64,000 nucleotides of DNA from Paramecium pentaurelia (lineage: Eukaryota; Ciliophora; Oligohymenophorea; Peniculida; Parameciidae): positions 65,220 through 129,219 of the forward strand of contig CAJJDO010000097.1 in assembly GCA_905183005.1 (NCBI GenBank), written 5' to 3'. Position numbers and translations under genes: made by a program. Under the pieces are notes generated by a model. That model searched no databases. It was not told where the DNA came from and saw only the letters and a list, made by a program, of their open reading frames with translations. How positions within the stretch are numbered: the stretch's first letter is position 1; the number at the start of each line of letters is the position of its first letter. This document shows, one piece after another, positions 61,125-64,000 of this stretch.

Positions 61125-62290
61125 ATGAGAATCGTCCCTGTATTGGCTCTTATCCTCGCAGTTGCAACTGCTAGAGTGACAAAGACAGAAAGCCCAAAGG
61201 AAGTGTTGGCTTAAATTAACAAGGATTCATTTGGAAATTCAGTGTTGTCAGTCCTATAACTTTAATTGGCAACAGGTGGACCTGTAGGTGAAATTTAAAT
61301 TCTCTTAAACAATATTGCTTCCCAACTTAATGGAGATTAAAAGAAAGCTGACAAAGTTCATGAAAGTGATACAGTTGCTTTCGAAAAGGTTTATCTATTA
61401 AATTAATTTTGTTTAGATTATTGCTGACTTAGAACAAGAAATTGCTTATCATGAAAGCCAAATTGTTGCTCTTTCAAATTTGAGAGACTCCACAACTGAA
61501 GCTTTGGGTGAAGCTGAAGCTGAAGTCAGAGTTGTTACCTCAGACATTGCCAATAATGAAAGAAGCTTTGCTGATGAATCTGCTACAAGACAATCATAAC
61601 ATGAAACATGGGTTAGAAAGGATGCAGAACACGTTGATTAAATGGATGCTATTGATGAAGCTTCAAAGATTGTTTAACATTTATAAGCTGGTGTTGCTTT
61701 TGCTTAACTCAAAAGTAGATTTGAAAAAGTCTAAGCCAAATTGATGGAATCTAAACATGCACTCTTCAAAGTACTCTTTTAATCTTAATTCTAGCCACTC
61801 ATCAATGCTTTGACATAATTAGCTTCAAAGGTTGACAACAAGAGTATCATCAAGATCTTAGAACTCTTGGCTTAAATCAGATAATAATTGGTTGCCAGCA
61901 GAGCATCCTTACTTGCTACAGAAGAAAGACAAGCTGCTAATTGGGAAGTTTAAAGTGGTCATTTATAAGAAGAACACAAGAGATTAGTAGAAAGAAAAGC
62001 TTTCTTAGAAAACTCAATTGTCTAATTCAAGGTGACTATTCAAGAAGCTGTTGAGGATTTAGAAGATCAAACTGTATATATAAAGATTAATTAAATAGTT
62101 ATTCCTTGAAGATGCTGAAGACTCATTGGCTATTTAATAAAGATGGGCTGCTGAATAAGAAGCTCAATATGAAGCTTAAACCTTCGAAAGAGAACAATAA
62201 TTGGAAGTTGTTGAAAGATTATAAGAGGTTCTCACTTAAAAAGTGAGTGCTGCATCAGAATTCCTCCAAATTAGAGAAGAGGTCTTTTGA
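61125..62290 (+). CDS. Trichocyst matrix protein (TMP) precursor, 370 residues
   Basis: TMPs are stored as crystals in the secretory organelles (trichocysts) of Paramecium and discharged on attack. The precursor begins with a signal peptide (MRIVPVLALILAVATA) and continues as acidic coiled coils with heptads (IIADLEQEIAYHESQIVAL, EEHKRLVERKAFLENSIV). TMP genes encode proproteins cut into two mature polypeptides. A central KVDNKSIIKILELLAQIRQQ region fits the second half. Two introns (61389-61416, 62074-62098) give 371 codons. Codon use differs from neighbouring genes (more GCT, CTC, AAG, GAA and higher GC), as expected for a highly expressed gene. Exact family member not assigned. Confidence 0.92.
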
Positions 62291-62331
62291 TTATGAAGTC
62301 CAATATATTCAATATAGAAATCTTCATAAAA

Positions 62332-63029
62332 TCATTTAATTTAGTTATTACTAATCGGTTAAGCATTTTATTATTGATTCTGTTGATTTAACTCCTTAAA
62401 GAGAACATTAGGATTTGCATTTAAATCGTTGGCCACCTAAAATTTTATATATTAAATATTACTTCACTGTGTATTTCTTATTTTAATTATCCCATCATTT
62501 AATCTATTGCTAAGTCTTATCCAATATTATTATTTTAGTTCATCATTCCTGTCATTATGTTTCCTTATACTTGCATTTCATCCATTGCTTTCTCAAATGA
62601 ATTCATGTTTTAATAAACCATTTCTAATGGCATGTTTTAAATCTAATATTAATACTTTTAATACTTATTAATTCATGATTGGACTAATTTTTGCAAGTAC
62701 ATCAATTGTTTTTGTATGGTTTGTAGTTGTTTTAATTACGCCTTATAAATAATCCATTTTATGTGACATTTTTTACAAGTTCTCTGCCTCCTTCTGTTTA
62801 TTCATGGCTGATGTTAGAAATAATTTTGCTCCTATAAATAATTCAACTAATTCTTACCTTCTTCATTGTTTTTCTATAAAGCTACTTTTGCCTAATTCAT
62901 TAATTTATCCTTCTCCTTCTCACATCTTCTTGATTCATTGGCAAATCTCTTAGATGCCATCTTCATATCCAAAATAGCATCATCAATTGTAGGTTTAGGA
63001 GCTTAAGGCTTAGGTTAATCGTTTCCCAT
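62332..63029 (-). CDS. ESCRT-III protein, CHMP1/Vps46-like, 207 residues
   Basis: ESCRT-III subunits polymerise on membranes to drive budding and scission. Three introns (26, 22 and 26 nt) give exactly 208 codons. The Snf7-family layout is clear: basic helix 1 (AILDMKMASKRFANESRRCE), helix 2 (NNEEGAKLFLTSAMNKQKEA), then KMSHKMDYLQGVIKTTTNHT and the CHMP1-like NMNSFEKAMDEMQVQGNIM. The C-terminus (VANDLNANPNVLFKELNQQ) would be the MIT-interacting region that recruits Vps4. The second intron interrupts the segment between SPIMNQQ and IQNMPLEMVY. CHMP1 over CHMP2/3 is a judgement from the QGNIMTGMM part. Convergent with the TMP gene, 41 bp between stops. Confidence 0.87.
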
Positions 63030-63199
63030 ATTAATTAATAATTAATTTGTAAATAATTACACGCCTTAAAATTCGATTTATTCTATATGTGTTTATAGAA
63101 TGTACTATGTGATTATTAATCATTCAAAATATATAATATGCTAATTATATAAGATAGAGATTTTATACCAAAAAAAGACATTTAAAAGATACTTATTAA

Positions 63200-63555
63200 T
63201 CATTAATATTTTTTAATAAACATATATTTAAAATTTATTCTATTTTAAATAATCTTATCTTTAATATAATAGATTAAAATTTATAATAATCTCTAATTTT
63301 TCTTCATCTCTTCAACTTTGATATTAAATACACCAACATTTTTAAACTTGAAAATAGATTATTTTATTTATTAAAACAAATTTCATACGACTTCTATGAT
63401 TCTTCAATTTCTTTTATTAATCTCAATTAAACTAAGGAAGAAGTTTATTGTTTTCAATAGGATTATATTTCCAAAAATCTATACTGATAACTTGTTAAAA
63501 CTTATAATTCAATAGATAATTAATATTCAGCAACTCTTTTCATAGCAGAATTCAT
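63200..63555 (-). pseudogene. Small coding-like frame with one in-frame TGA
   Basis: Starts MNSAMKRVAEYQLSIELQ, reads to YRFLEIQSY, meets TGA, then continues in the same frame as KQQTSSLVQLRLIKEIEESQ and SYEICFNKQNNLFSS. A 32-nt intron (gtttaaaaatg...caaag) leads to IEEMKKNQRLLQ and a final TGA at 63200. Total length is in frame (108 codons). No plausible GT-AG intron removes the inner TGA (the nearest would be 53 nt). A recent pseudogene, a sequencing error, or recoding are all possible; the first two are more likely. Confidence 0.35.
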
Positions 63556-63952
63556 ATAATAAATAATTAAACTAATATGGCAAGTCTAAATCCAAACACG
63601 ATATTATCAATTAGATTATCATATATCCACATTGAAAATTAATTGTTTTTTAGAAATACATATATTGAAGTTAATGAGTGTAAGAACTAAATTCAAAATT
63701 ATATTTTGTTGTTATATTTCTTATTTTCAAGAATTGCATGATTTAATCACTTTTATGTTATTCTAATGTAATTTTTTTAAGATTAGTCTATTAAAATTAT
63801 AAAAGTCAATTGTATAATTTGTACTTTTCTTTAACTTTTGAGAATTCAATCTCAATCATTAGACCATTTGGCAATTATTCCTGATTATTCGTTTATTAGA
63901 ATTATAATATATATAATAATCATTAGTAGAAAAAAATATATATATAAATAAA
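63556..63952. other. Intergenic AT-rich stretch
   Basis: About 400 bp of AT-rich sequence with a TA-rich run just before 63953. It should contain the start region of the + strand gene at the right edge. Nothing else seen. Confidence 0.45.
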
Positions 63953-64000
63953 ATGCCACCTTATTAAGAAATTTAAAATTTAAATTATAATATTTATCTT
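63953..64000 (+). CDS. Possible gene start, cut by the right edge
   Basis: ATG at 63953 after a TA-rich stretch opens MPPYQEIQNLNYNIYL and runs off the window. Sixteen codons are too few to judge a family. The MPP start and glutamine codons TAA resemble other genes here. Confidence 0.3.

Noticed and set aside
1..64000. Short ORFs bounded by TAA or TAG as real small genes
   Set aside because: TAA and TAG are internal glutamine codons in every recognisable gene here, so such ORFs are fragments or off-frame shadows.
1..64000. CRISPR arrays, tRNA or rRNA genes
   Set aside because: No regularly spaced repeats and no cloverleaf or rRNA-like segments were seen on reading both strands.

Overview
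The window reads as somatic (macronuclear-type) chromosome sequence from a ciliate, most likely a Paramecium. It is very AT-rich. Dozens of long frames with clear homology run through TAA and TAG, which must be read as glutamine, and end only at TGA. The frames are joined by GT-AG introns of only 18-33 nt (most 22-28), a Paramecium hallmark. One gene near the right end (61125-62290) encodes a trichocyst matrix protein with a signal peptide. In most genes the exon sum is an exact multiple of three, which supports the exon structures given. No telomeric repeats, tRNA, rRNA or CRISPR arrays were seen.

Layout, left to right. 1-4.1 kb: the start of an arginyl-tRNA-protein transferase (ATE1) running off the left edge, a decayed + strand frame, a small RanBP2-type zinc-finger protein and, 19 bp away and divergent, a two-RRM RNA-binding protein. 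4.9-10 kb: an N-myristoylation-type protein of unknown function and a large leucine-rich repeat (LRR) protein. 10.3-22.8 kb: one giant gene, a 4,152-residue HECT ubiquitin ligase whose second exon alone is 11.3 kb. 22.9-27.2 kb: a conserved minus-strand gene split by an insertion flanked by a 7-bp direct repeat. The insertion contains a perfect 958-bp duplication around a single N, which looks like a scaffolding artefact. 27.4-31.2 kb: a pseudokinase and small uncharacterised genes. 31.4-35.9 kb: malate dehydrogenase, a NUDT5-like Nudix hydrolase, a vacuolar-sorting-receptor-like membrane protein and a CDF/ZnT zinc transporter. 36.4-41.4 kb: an unresolved multi-exon gene, an eIF4G-like MIF4G protein and an AlkD-type DNA glycosylase. 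41.7-49.1 kb: a USP25/28-like deubiquitinase, a helical-repeat protein and a RING/B-box/coiled-coil/LRR protein. 49.2-54.9 kb: a casein kinase 1, two unknown genes, a bacterial-type D-Ala-D-Ala carboxypeptidase homologue and an IQ+MORN protein. 55-59.6 kb: coiled-coil proteins and an SDS22-like LRR/coiled-coil protein. 61-63 kb: the trichocyst matrix protein and a CHMP1-like ESCRT-III protein. A gene start lies at the right edge.

The genes do not form an operon or pathway. They are closely packed, with intergenic spaces down to 13 bp. Protein turnover is well represented (ATE1, HECT ligase, USP, RING/B-box protein), alongside trafficking (ESCRT-III, sorting receptor, trichocyst cargo). The least ordinary items are the giant HECT gene, the eukaryotic S11 peptidase with introns, the insertion-split gene, the 18-nt intron in the CK1 gene, and several coding-like frames broken by single in-frame TGA codons.
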